Origin: an uncultured Bacteroidales bacterium
GTDB taxonomy: Bacteria > Bacteroidota > Bacteroidia > Bacteroidales > Muribaculaceae
Assembly (NCBI GenBank): GCA_900552315.1
Contig: URZM01000037.1
Span: 1 to 15,038, forward strand
Direction: 5' to 3'
DNA: 15,038 nucleotides
Below are positions 1 to 8,400 of the stretch, piece after piece (the first letter of the stretch is position 1; each line of letters opens with the position of its first letter). The position numbers and the translations under genes were made by a program. Under the pieces are notes generated by a model. The model saw nothing but the letters and a program-made list of their open reading frames with translations. It did not search any database and had not been told where the DNA came from.

Positions 1-1921
1 CCTTGAAGCGTCCTTCGGCTATCTGGGAGTCGATGATCTTGTTCACCAGGTCCGAGATGCTCTCGGGCGTGTATTCCTTGAGCGAGCGGGAGGCGGCCTC
101 CACGGCGTCGGCCATCATCAGGATGGCGGTCTCCTTGCTCCTGGGGTCTGGTCCCGGGTATGTGAACGGAGCGGGGTCCACCTCGCCCGTAGGGGAGTTG
201 TTGCAGGCCGTGGTGTAGAAATATTTGGTGAGCCCGCGTCCGTGGTGCTCGCGTATGAAATCCCTGATCACCTCCGGCAGTTTCGCCTTCTCTGCCATGG
301 CCGTCCCCTCGGTGACGTGGCTTATGATCTTGCGGGCCGACGTCTCCGGGTCGAGGCCGTTGTGGGGGTTCACGCCATGCTGGTTCTCGGTGAAGAAGAC
401 CGGGCTCACCATCTTGCCTATGTCGTGGTACAGGGCGCCGGTTCGCACGAGCTGCGTGTTGGCCCCTATGGCGTGGGCGGCGTCGGCCGCCAGGGTGCTG
501 ACCTGCATGGAGTGCTGGAAAGTGCCGGGAGCCTCCTCGGCCAGACGGCGCAGCAGGGGGTTGTTGATGTCGCTGAGCTCGACGAGTGTGACCGTGCTGG
601 TGAAGCCGAACATCTTCTCTATCAGGACTATGAGGACGTATGTGAGAGAGAACAGGACGGCGTTGATGGCGTAGGCCACGAACATGTGCCAGTCCACCTC
701 GCGGATGTCACCGCCGCCGAGCACCGCCAGCACCACACCTATGACGGAATAGGTGGCGAATATTATGAGCGATGTGCGCAGCAGCTGGCTGCGGCGCGAG
801 AGCTGGTTGAGGCTCACCACGGCCATGAAGCCGGTAAGCATCTCGCTCACTATGAACTGGTACTGGTATGTGGCTATGAGCGCCGCCAGGAGCACGGTGG
901 CCAGCAGGGACATGAAGGCGGTGCGCGAGTCGATGAAGATGAGTATCATGACCGGCACGGTGGCGAAGGGGGTTAGGTATATGCCCACGGCGAAATTCTC
1001 GAACATGAGGACGGCCAGCACCGTGAAGATGGTGATGAGCGAGATTATGAACGTGAGGTACCTGAGCGAGCCGAACACTGCCGGGCGGTAGACCGCGAGG
1101 TACAGGTAGAGCATGGAGAATACGAGTATCACGTAGAGCAGCTGCGCCAGGAATACCATGAGGTCATGGCTGCGGTCCTCGTCGGTGGACTTGGAGAGCA
1201 TCTCCTCGTATGTCTGCAGGTTGCGGTATATCTGCGGGGTTATGATCTCGCCCCGGTCCACTATGCGCTGCCCCTGGCGTATCTTCCCCTGGCCCGCGTT
1301 CACGGCCTGCAGCTCCAGGCCCAGGTATTTCTCGTCGTTGAGGGTGTCGAGCGTCACATTGGGGTGCAGGATGGCGTTCAGGGCATCCACGTCGACGTTC
1401 TCGAGCGGGTAATAGGAGGTCTTGTCCGGGTCATAGTTGTCCACCACCCATTTGCACGCCTCGGTGACGGAGTACATATCGGAGGCGTCGATGGAGTTGG
1501 CCATGTTGTCGTCCTCGCGTGTCACGCTCCTGACGGTGTGGGACGCCGACTCGCGGACACGCTTCTTGAGCTCGTCGGGCATCACGCCGGCGGCATAGGC
1601 GCGTGTCACGAGCGCCGAGAGGGTGTTGACCTTGAAGGGCGAGACCCCATGCCCGAGCAGCCGGTCGGTGACCGTGGCGGCGCTTACCCGCTCACGGGTG
1701 ACGTAGGGAGAGAAATTCTTGGTGATGGAGTCTGTCTGGTGCCGGAAGGTGGTGGAGTCCAGGTAGACGGGGATGTCGAAGGGGGCCGTGAGCAGGGCAT
1801 AGCGCCAGGGCTGTCCCTCCTCGTAGGTGAATGTGCTGCGGTCGGCGCGCGGCAAGGCGGCCATGATGGCCGCCACGGCGAGCACGATGAGCAATATTCT
1901 GAGCAAGGCTTTCTTTGTCAT
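1..1921 (-). CDS. 7TM-HD (PgpH/YqfF-like) phosphohydrolase, probable c-di-AMP phosphodiesterase, 3' end cut off by window edge
   Basis: Partial gene: 640 codons are present and the C-terminus lies beyond position 1. I translated it from the ATG at 1919-1921. The layout is that of the 7TM-HD family: an N-terminal membrane anchor (residues about 5-23), a long extracytoplasmic region (about 25-245), a block of hydrophobic helices (about 251-440), then a cytoplasmic HD domain. The HD signature is clear: His470 in TFQHSM, the YHDIGKM motif with His499-Asp500, then ISHVTEG and REHHGRG, which supply further metal ligands. In Listeria the family member PgpH cleaves c-di-AMP to pApA; the same activity here is inferred from family membership. 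It lies 22 bp downstream of rel and is probably co-transcribed with it and purN. In Firmicutes, ppGpp inhibits enzymes of this kind, so sitting next to rel is suggestive. The family call is secure; the substrate is less so. Confidence 0.88.
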   Translation of the reverse strand, partial: MTKKALLRILLIVLAVAAIMAALPRADRSTFTYEEGQPWRYALLTAPFDIPVYLDSTTFRHQTDSITKNFSPYVTRERVSAATVTDRLLGHGVSPFKVNTLSALVTRAYAAGVMPDELKKRVRESASHTVRSVTREDDNMANSIDASDMYSVTEACKWVVDNYDPDKTSYYPLENVDVDALNAILHPNVTLDTLNDEKYLGLELQAVNAGQGKIRQGQRIVDRGEIITPQIYRNLQTYEEMLSKSTDEDRSHDLMVFLAQLLYVILVFSMLYLYLAVYRPAVFGSLRYLTFIISLITIFTVLAVLMFENFAVGIYLTPFATVPVMILIFIDSRTAFMSLLATVLLAALIATYQYQFIVSEMLTGFMAVVSLNQLSRRSQLLRTSLIIFATYSVIGVVLAVLGGGDIREVDWHMFVAYAINAVLFSLTYVLIVLIEKMFGFTSTVTLVELSDINNPLLRRLAEEAPGTFQHSMQVSTLAADAAHAIGANTQLVRTGALYHDIGKMVSPVFFTENQHGVNPHNGLDPETSARKIISHVTEGTAMAEKAKLPEVIRDFIREHHGRGLTKYFYTTACNNSPTGEVDPAPFTYPGPDPRSKETAILMMADAVEAASRSLKEYTPESISDLVNKIIDSQIAEGRFK

Positions 1922-1943
1922 GGTTCGGGGTGGGGAGAGGGGT

Positions 1944-4163
1944 TCATGAAATGCGTTTGGCGAACTTTACGCCTTTTATGCCTGCGAGGCGCGAGCATAG
2001 GTCCTCCACGGAGTCTACGGTGTCGGTGTGCAGCCGCAGGGTGCAGTGGAATATCCCCTCGGCGGTGTCTATGTTCATGGCCTTGAGGCTGACCTTGTTG
2101 TCGGTGCATACCTGATGCACCACATCCTCCAGGATGCCGGGGCGGTCTATGCCGTCCACCTTGACCGCCGCCTCGAAATTGGCGCTCGAGCCGTGCCAGC
2201 GGGTGTCGACCAGGCGCGAGCCGTACTGGCTCTTGAGGCGTTGGGCGCGGGGACAGTCCACCTTGTGGAGCACCACCATCTCGTCATCGTCCACGAATCC
2301 GAGCACGTCGTCGCCCGGCAGTGGCGAGCAGCAAGCCTCGATGCGGAAATTGGGCGGGGTGGTCTCGGGATGGAGCATGTACACTTTGCGGCGGTCCACC
2401 GGCTCGCGGGGAGGGGTCTTGGAGTCAGAGGGGGAGCGTCGCGAGGAGAAGGGGTTGCGCAGCAGCTTGGTAAGGATGCTGAAGCGCCCCTTGCCTGTGC
2501 CCTTGATGGCCTTGGCCGGGTCGTCTATCTCATCGGAGGCGAGCATGATGTAGAAATCCTGCTCGCTCTCCAGGCGGTAATAGGCCAGCACCCGGCTCAT
2601 AAGCTCGGAGGAGTGTTCCTGTGAGTTCTCGCGCAGGATGGAAGCGAACAGTTCGCGTCCGTGCGCCTCGAGGGCGGCGGTGTCCTTGCGCAGCTCGGCG
2701 CGAAGGCAGTGCTTGGCCTTGGCCGTGCGGCAGAACTCCAGCCATTCTGGCCTGGGGGCCTGCGAGTCAGAGGTGATGATCTCCACTTGGTCCCCGCTCT
2801 CCAGCTGATGGCTCAGGGGCACCAGGCGGTGCGAGATTTTCCCGGCTATGCAGTGCAGCCCCAGCTGCGTGTGTATGGCGAAGGCCAGGTCGAGCACCGT
2901 GGCCCCGGAGGGCAGCGTGACCAGGTCCCCCTTGGGGGTGAACACGTATATCTCGGAGGAAAAGAGGTTGAGCTTTATGGTGTCGAGGAAATCGATGGCG
3001 TCCGGCTCGGGGTTGGCCAGTATGTCCTTGATGGTGTTCATCCACCCGGCCAGCTCGGAGTCCTCCTCGTAGTCCACGTTCTTGTATTTCCAGTGGGCGG
3101 CGTAACCCAGCTCGGCTATTCGGTCCATCTTGTCGGAGCGTATCTGCACCTCTATCCACTTGCCGTCGGGACCCATCACGGTGAGGTGCAGGGCGCGGTA
3201 GCCGTTGGCCTTGGGGGTGGTGATCCAGTCGCGCAGGCGGTCGGGATGCACGCGGCGCCCCTGGGTGAAGAAGGTGTATATCTGCCAGCAGCGTATGGCC
3301 TCCTGGGCGTCGTCCTCGTTCTCGAAGACCACGCGCACGGCGTAGACGTCGTATATGTCGGCGAAGCTGACCTTCTTCGCCTCCATCTTGCGGTAGATGC
3401 TGTAGGCGCTCTTCACCCTGGCCTTGATGGTGTAGCGGAACCCGGCGGCGTCGAGCTTGGCGCGGACGGGGGCCACGAACTCCTCCACTATCCTCTCGCG
3501 CTGCTCGGCGCTGTTGTCCACCATGCTCATGATTTCGGCGTACTTCTCCGGATGCTCGAAGCGGAAGGCGAGGTCCTCGAACTCCTCCTTCATCTTGAAC
3601 AGGCCGAGCCTGTGGGCCAGGGGGGCGTAGACGTAGAGGGTCTCGCCCGCTATCTTGAGCTGCTTCTCGTGGCGCATGGCCCCCAGGGTGCGCATGTTGT
3701 GGAGACGGTCAGCCATCTTTATGAGCACCACCCTCACGTCCGTGCTCATGGAGAGCAGCAGCTTGCGGAAATTCTCGGCCTGCATGGAGGCGTTGGTGCC
3801 GAATATGCCACCCGAGATTTTGGTCAGGCCCTCTACTATGGATGCTATCTTGGGTCCGAAGGCGCTCTCAATGTCCTCGCGGGTGTAGTCTGTGTCCTCC
3901 ACCACGTCGTGGAGCAGGGCGGCGCAGATGGAGGTGGATCCCAGGCCCAGCTCCCCTATCACGATCTTGGCCACGGCGATGGGGTGCATGATGTAGGGCT
4001 CGCCGCTGCGGCGGCGCACGCCCTGGTGCGCCTCGCGGGCGAACCTGAAGGCGCGGTCTATCAGCTCCACCTTCTTGCGGTGGTGGCTGCGCAGGTACAG
4101 GTCGAGCACCTCGGCATAAGCCTGCTCTATCATCTTGTCCTCGTCGGTGGCGGAGCGTGTCAT
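1944..4163 (-). CDS. rel: Bifunctional (p)ppGpp synthetase/hydrolase (Rel/SpoT, long RSH)
   Basis: Long RelA/SpoT homologue of 739 residues, the usual length. It makes and degrades (p)ppGpp from GTP/GDP and ATP in the cytoplasm. Hydrolase HD domain (about 30-200): His45, His60, His85-Asp86 followed by Glu89-Asp90, and Asp152 in MADRLHN, all intact. Synthetase domain (about 240-365): RVKSAYSIYRK at 249-259, Asp272 in YDVYAVRV, PKANGY at 317-322, and the catalytic-type Glu338 in EVQIRS. The charge motif is RLRD (309-312), the basic RxKD-like form of bifunctional enzymes rather than the acidic form of RelA. TGS domain about 403-465; zinc-finger-like region with Cys611-Cys612, His633 and Cys637; C-terminal ACT domain about 662-739. 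Both active sites look competent. It follows purN by 13 bp. The gene could equally be labelled spoT or relA by convention. Confidence 0.96.
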   Translation of the reverse strand: MTRSATDEDKMIEQAYAEVLDLYLRSHHRKKVELIDRAFRFAREAHQGVRRRSGEPYIMHPIAVAKIVIGELGLGSTSICAALLHDVVEDTDYTREDIESAFGPKIASIVEGLTKISGGIFGTNASMQAENFRKLLLSMSTDVRVVLIKMADRLHNMRTLGAMRHEKQLKIAGETLYVYAPLAHRLGLFKMKEEFEDLAFRFEHPEKYAEIMSMVDNSAEQRERIVEEFVAPVRAKLDAAGFRYTIKARVKSAYSIYRKMEAKKVSFADIYDVYAVRVVFENEDDAQEAIRCWQIYTFFTQGRRVHPDRLRDWITTPKANGYRALHLTVMGPDGKWIEVQIRSDKMDRIAELGYAAHWKYKNVDYEEDSELAGWMNTIKDILANPEPDAIDFLDTIKLNLFSSEIYVFTPKGDLVTLPSGATVLDLAFAIHTQLGLHCIAGKISHRLVPLSHQLESGDQVEIITSDSQAPRPEWLEFCRTAKAKHCLRAELRKDTAALEAHGRELFASILRENSQEHSSELMSRVLAYYRLESEQDFYIMLASDEIDDPAKAIKGTGKGRFSILTKLLRNPFSSRRSPSDSKTPPREPVDRRKVYMLHPETTPPNFRIEACCSPLPGDDVLGFVDDDEMVVLHKVDCPRAQRLKSQYGSRLVDTRWHGSSANFEAAVKVDGIDRPGILEDVVHQVCTDNKVSLKAMNIDTAEGIFHCTLRLHTDTVDSVEDLCSRLAGIKGVKFAKRIS

Positions 4164-4176
4164 GGGTTCAGCAGTA

Positions 4177-5226
4177 TCAGAACATGGAGGATATGATGGA
4201 GACGGGGAGCCAGAGGGTGGCGGAGAGCAGGCCGAGCACGAAGGATGCTATGACCCACCCCTCGGCCTTGGACGAGGCGCGGCGCGCCCCCTCCACGTCG
4301 CCGGCGGCGAGGCGCGAGTTCACCGAGGCCGCGTACACTATGGCCACAACCCCCGGTATCGTGCAGCAGAGTATGGTGGTGAGTATGGCGGCTGTCATGT
4401 GGCTCTTCGGCACGTCCGGGGGGAGAGCCCCGCCCGGACCTGCCGAGGGAACGGGCGGCGCGGGGGGCAGCGGCGCGGAGGCGGCGGCTTCGCGCTCGCG
4501 GCGGGCACGTTCCTCCGCCCGGACCTTCCGCTCGGCCGCCTCCTTCTCGTCATATTTCAGGTGCAGGGCGTCGGCCCAGGCGCTGTCCACGCTCCGGGGA
4601 GTTTCCGGGGGCGTGGCCACGGGAGGCTCCGCAGGGGAACCGGAGGCGCGTCCCTCCATACGCCCCAGGGCGGCCACTATGGCTCGCGGATACAGGGAGT
4701 ATTCCACGGGGTGTATCTTCGCCTCCAGTGTCTCGGGAGTGTCCTCGGGAGTGATGTCCACGCTCTGCTGCATCACTATCTCGCCGCCGTCTATGCGGTC
4801 TGTGACGTAGTGGACCGTGACTCCGCTCTTCTTCTCGCCGGCGGCTATCACGGCCTCGTGCACATGGTGGCCGTACATGCCCTTGCCGCCATAGGCCGGG
4901 AGCAGGGAGGGGTGTATGTTGACGATGCGTCCCTCGTAGGCCCGGATTATGGCGGGCTGCACGGTGCGCATGAACCCGGCGAGCACCACCAGGTCTATGT
5001 CGTATGGCTTCAGGGTGTCAACAACCTTCTCCGGCTCGCTGTCCCATACGGAGGAGGGTATGTACAGGCAGGGCACTCCGAGGCGCTCCATGCGCCCGAA
5101 CACGCCGGCGTTCTTGCGGTTGCAGAGCACCACGGCCACCCTTACCTGGTTGCCCTGATGGAACAGGCGAGCAATGTTCTCGGCATTGGTTCCGCTGCCG
5201 GAGGCGAAAATCGCTAAATTCTTCAT
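4177..5226 (-). CDS. purN: Phosphoribosylglycinamide formyltransferase (PurN) fused to a C-terminal CD225/dispanin-type membrane domain
   Basis: Residues 1-190 are a complete PurN, the enzyme that formylates GAR with 10-formyl-THF in de novo purine synthesis. Visible are the nucleotide-binding loop GSGTNAENI (10-18), VLAGFMR (81-87), NIHPSLLP with Asn103 and His105, and Asp146 in DRIDGG; these match E. coli Asn106, His108 and Asp144. PurN normally ends near 190-210 residues. Here the same frame continues through a Pro/Ala-rich linker (191-222), a charged Glu/Arg/Lys helix (about 224-248), a second Pro-rich stretch (250-273) and about 75 residues that look like CD225/dispanin: hydrophobic segment 278-300, a GVVAIVYAA motif, a loop with AAGD and GARRAS, and a second hydrophobic segment 324-345. 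This would tether the enzyme to the inner membrane. Met190 could also act as an internal start giving a free CD225 protein. First gene of the purN-rel-HD set. Confidence 0.92.
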   Translation of the reverse strand: MKNLAIFASGSGTNAENIARLFHQGNQVRVAVVLCNRKNAGVFGRMERLGVPCLYIPSSVWDSEPEKVVDTLKPYDIDLVVLAGFMRTVQPAIIRAYEGRIVNIHPSLLPAYGGKGMYGHHVHEAVIAAGEKKSGVTVHYVTDRIDGGEIVMQQSVDITPEDTPETLEAKIHPVEYSLYPRAIVAALGRMEGRASGSPAEPPVATPPETPRSVDSAWADALHLKYDEKEAAERKVRAEERARREREAAASAPLPPAPPVPSAGPGGALPPDVPKSHMTAAILTTILCCTIPGVVAIVYAASVNSRLAAGDVEGARRASSKAEGWVIASFVLGLLSATLWLPVSIISSMF

Positions 5227-5252
5227 ATCCGCTTATCAGGCAATAGTTTTTA

Positions 5253-5286
5253 CAAAGTTACAAAAAAAACTCGAAACCCACGCAAC
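5253..5286 (-). promoter_or_regulatory. Candidate Bacteroidota-type promoter for purN-rel-HD
   Basis: On the minus strand a perfect -7 box TAACTTTG lies at 5260-5253, about 26 bases before the purN ATG, so the 5' leader would be about 20 nt. A T8 tract (A at 5262-5269 on the plus strand) sits one base upstream of the -7 box. The -33 element is poor: GTTG at 5286-5283 would need a 22 bp spacer. The call rests mainly on the -7 box and its position. Confidence 0.55.
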
Positions 5287-5340
5287 CGGCATCCATATTT
5301 TCAGGAAGGTGCAACCCGTGGGGAGGGCGCGGGGAGGGGA

Positions 5341-5372
5341 TTTGCGGGGGTGCGTTTTTTTTTCTAACTTTG
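5341..5372 (+). promoter_or_regulatory. Bacteroidota-type sigma-A promoter for the DUF2723 operon
   Basis: TTTG at 5341-5344 and TAACTTTG at 5365-5372 are separated by exactly 20 bp, matching the known Bacteroides consensus TTTG-N19-21-TAnnTTTG. The spacer contains a T9 tract (5355-5363) one base before the -7 box. The expected start of transcription is near 5379, leaving a leader of about 45 nt before the ATG at 5426. Confidence 0.8.
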
Positions 5373-5386
5373 CGAGTTGAATCGGA

Positions 5387-5396
5387 CGGCCGGCCG
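5387..5396. repeat. 10-bp perfect palindrome in the DUF2723 leader
   Basis: CGGCCGGCCG reads the same on both strands and sits about 8-17 bases after the predicted transcription start. It could be a protein-binding site or a chance GC-rich palindrome; nothing else in the window tells these apart. Confidence 0.3.
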
Positions 5397-5425
5397 AAGG
5401 GCGGGTCTCCCTAACGCATTACGCT

Positions 5426-8400
5426 ATGGTTTTTACGCGGAAATATAATCTGGTGAACAACCTTACGGGCTGGGGCGTGTTCATCATCGCCCTGGTGACG
5501 TATTGGCTCACCTTGGAGCCGACGGCCTCGTACTGGGACTGCGGCGAGTTCATAATCCAGGCTGACAAGCTGGAGATAGGCCACCCGCCAGGCAACCCCA
5601 TCTTCATGCTCACGGCTCGCTTCTTCGCGAACTTCGCCTTCGGAGACGCGAGCCTGGTGGCGCTGATGGTGAACGCCATGAGCGGCCTGCTGTCGGCCCT
5701 CACCATCCTGCTGCTGTTCTGGACGGTGACGCACCTGGTGAGGCGCCTGGCCGTGAAGGACTCGGCCACGGAGCTGAGCCTGCCGCAGTACCTGACGGTG
5801 ATGGGGAGCGGCGTGTGCGCGGCCCTGGCCTACGCCTGGAGCGACACGTTCTGGTTCTCGGCCGTGGAGGGCGAGGTGTACGCCTTCTCGAGCTTCTGCA
5901 CGGCGCTGGTTTTCTGGCTGATACTCAAGTGGGAGAACAGGGCCGACCAGCCCCATTCGGACCGATACCTGATACTGATAGCCTATGTGATAGGCATCTC
6001 CATAGCAGTGCATCTGCTGAACCTGCTGTGCATCCCGGCCATAGTGCTGGTGTATTGCTACCGCAAGGTTCCGGACATGAACGTGAAGAAGAGCCTGCTG
6101 GCGCTTGCGGTGGGGTTCGCCATCATAGTGCTGGTGCTCTACGGGCTCGTGCCGGGCTTCATCGAGGTGGCCGGGTGGTTCGAGCTGTTCGCGGTGAACA
6201 CGCTGGGCCTCCCCTTCAACACGGGCCTGATAGCCTACACGGTGCTGACCGTGGGCGCCCTGTGCTGGTCGCTCTATGAGCTGTACACACAACGGTCTGC
6301 GGCACGCATCATCATATCGTCATCGCTGGCCGTGCTCATATCCGGCATACTGTTCATAGGCTCCGGCATCTGGCTTGGCGTGGCCCTGTTCCTGTGCTTC
6401 GTCTCGGCCCTGATAATCATGTTCCGCATGACAGGCAGGCTTGTAATCTCTACAACGTCTGGATTCATGGCGAAGGGATTCAAATACATCGCGACAGGGG
6501 TGATGGTGGCAGTCGCCCTGGTGACATTCCTCTTAATGGGAGGCGACTACCACAAAGCCTCACGCGTGATTTTCTTGGTCATAGTGGTGGCCAACCTGGT
6601 CATTTTCAATAAGAAATTCACACCACGCAAGAAAGACATAACCATCCCTATCGGGAGCAAGGACACCGGCAACGTGGTGCGGTGGCTGAACATAGCCATG
6701 TGGAGCATAGCGGTGATATTCGTGGGCTACAGCTCTTACGCGCTGATACTGATACGCTCCAACGCGGACACGCCGATGAACCAGAACTCTCCGGACAACG
6801 TGTTCGCGCTCTCCTCGTACCTGAACCGCGAGCAGTACGGCGAGACTCCCCTGCTGTATGGCTACACCTTCGAGAGCCAGCCGCAGATGAAGACCACCCT
6901 CTACCAGAATCCGGACTACCCGGAGGTGACGGAGCAGAACGCCACCCCCATCATGGAGAAGGGCAACGCCATGTATTCCAAGGGCGTAGCAGGAGCCAAG
7001 GCGCCTTCCACCAGCGGCTTCCTGACTCACGACGAGCTTGAGGATGTGGAGAGTCTCGACGCACGCGGAGGGGATTTCTACGCGCTGTACGACTATGAGT
7101 CCAAGCCGGTGATGAACCCCGAGCTGAACATATTGCTGCCGCGCATACACAGCTCGCTGCCCTCGCACAAGGCGGCCTACGCGCTGTGGGTGCCCGGCCT
7201 GTACGAGGATGGCGAGACGGTGCCGCTGTCGGCCATAGACGCGGACAGCGGCGAGGAGACCCCGCTGCTCGAGAGGGACTACGCCATGAACAAGAATGGC
7301 ACGGATTATGAATACAACGAGCTGGGCATGCCGTACCACAAGCAGGCCACGGCCCTGAAACCCACTTTCGGGCAGAACATGGAGTTCTTTTTCAACTACC
7401 AGCTGAACCACATGTACTGGCGCTATTTCCTGTGGAATTTCGCAGGACGCCAGAATGATATAAACAACCAGTACGGAGAGAAGGACGCGGGCAACTGGAT
7501 CAGCGGCATCCCTGCCATAGACGACTCCCGCCTGGGTGACCAGAGCCTTCTGCCTGAAGAGCTGGGCAAGGACAACAAGGGGCACAACGTGTACTATATG
7601 CTGCCGCTGCTGCTGGGCATCCTGGGCCTGCTGTGGCAGGCTTTCCGGGGCAAGCGCGGCATAGAGCAGTTCTGGGTGGTGTTCTTCCTGTTCTTCATGA
7701 CGGGCATCGCCATAGTGCTGTACCTGAACCAGCCGCCGCTGCAGCCGCGCGAGCGTGACTACGCCTTCGCCGGCTCGTTCTACGCCTTCGCCATCTGGAT
7801 AGGCATGGGCGTGGCGGCCATACGCCACATCATACTCTGGCTCATGGAGCGCCGTGGCGACAAGGGTGCCAAGGCTGCCACCGGACAGGCCCGCAGCGAG
7901 AAGGAGGAAAGTGTACCTTCTGCCACGAAACCGGCCGGCATGAACGGCAAAGGCCAGCTCATAGCCTCCGTCGTGGGGGCCGTGATAGGCCTGCTGGTGC
8001 CGCTGCAGATGGTGTCCCAGACCTGGGACGACCATGACCGCTCGGGCCGCTATGCCGCGCGCGACTATGCCATCAACTACCTGAACTCTCTGGAGCCCAA
8101 CGCCATAGTGTTCTGCAACGGCGACAACGACACCTTCCCGCTGTGGTACGCGCAGGAGGTGGAGGGCGTGCGTCCGGACGTGAAGATCATCAACCTCTCC
8201 TACCTGGGGAGCGAGTGGTACGCCAACCAGCAGCGCATGCAGACCTACGATGCCGCCCCGGTTCATTTCACGGCCAAGCCCCAGGATTACGCCTACGGGC
8301 GGCGCAACGTGGTGTACGCGTTGCCCACGGAGTTTGACGAGCACAAGAAGCAGGTGCCGGGCACGGATTTCGACACCGAGACTCCTCTGGTAGACGCCCT

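Noticed and set aside
242..976. Long plus-strand open frame opposite the HD phosphohydrolase
   Set aside because: It lies antisense to a well-supported HD domain; the product is Gly/His/Val-rich without any motif, as expected of a GC-rich shadow frame.
2661..4196. 511-codon plus-strand open frame opposite rel
   Set aside because: The product is a mirror of the rel codons (repeated Leu/Gly/Val/His) with no domain; rel on the other strand has every catalytic residue.
4430..4510. GC-rich repeat-like stretch in the PurN linker as a possible tandem repeat or recombination site
   Set aside because: It is explained by Ala/Pro/Arg codons of the linker; no regular repeat unit is seen.
5227..5425. 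Riboswitch or small RNA gene in the purN/DUF2723 gap
   Set aside because: The two predicted leaders are only about 20 and 45 nt, too short for a purine riboswitch, and no conserved RNA core was seen.
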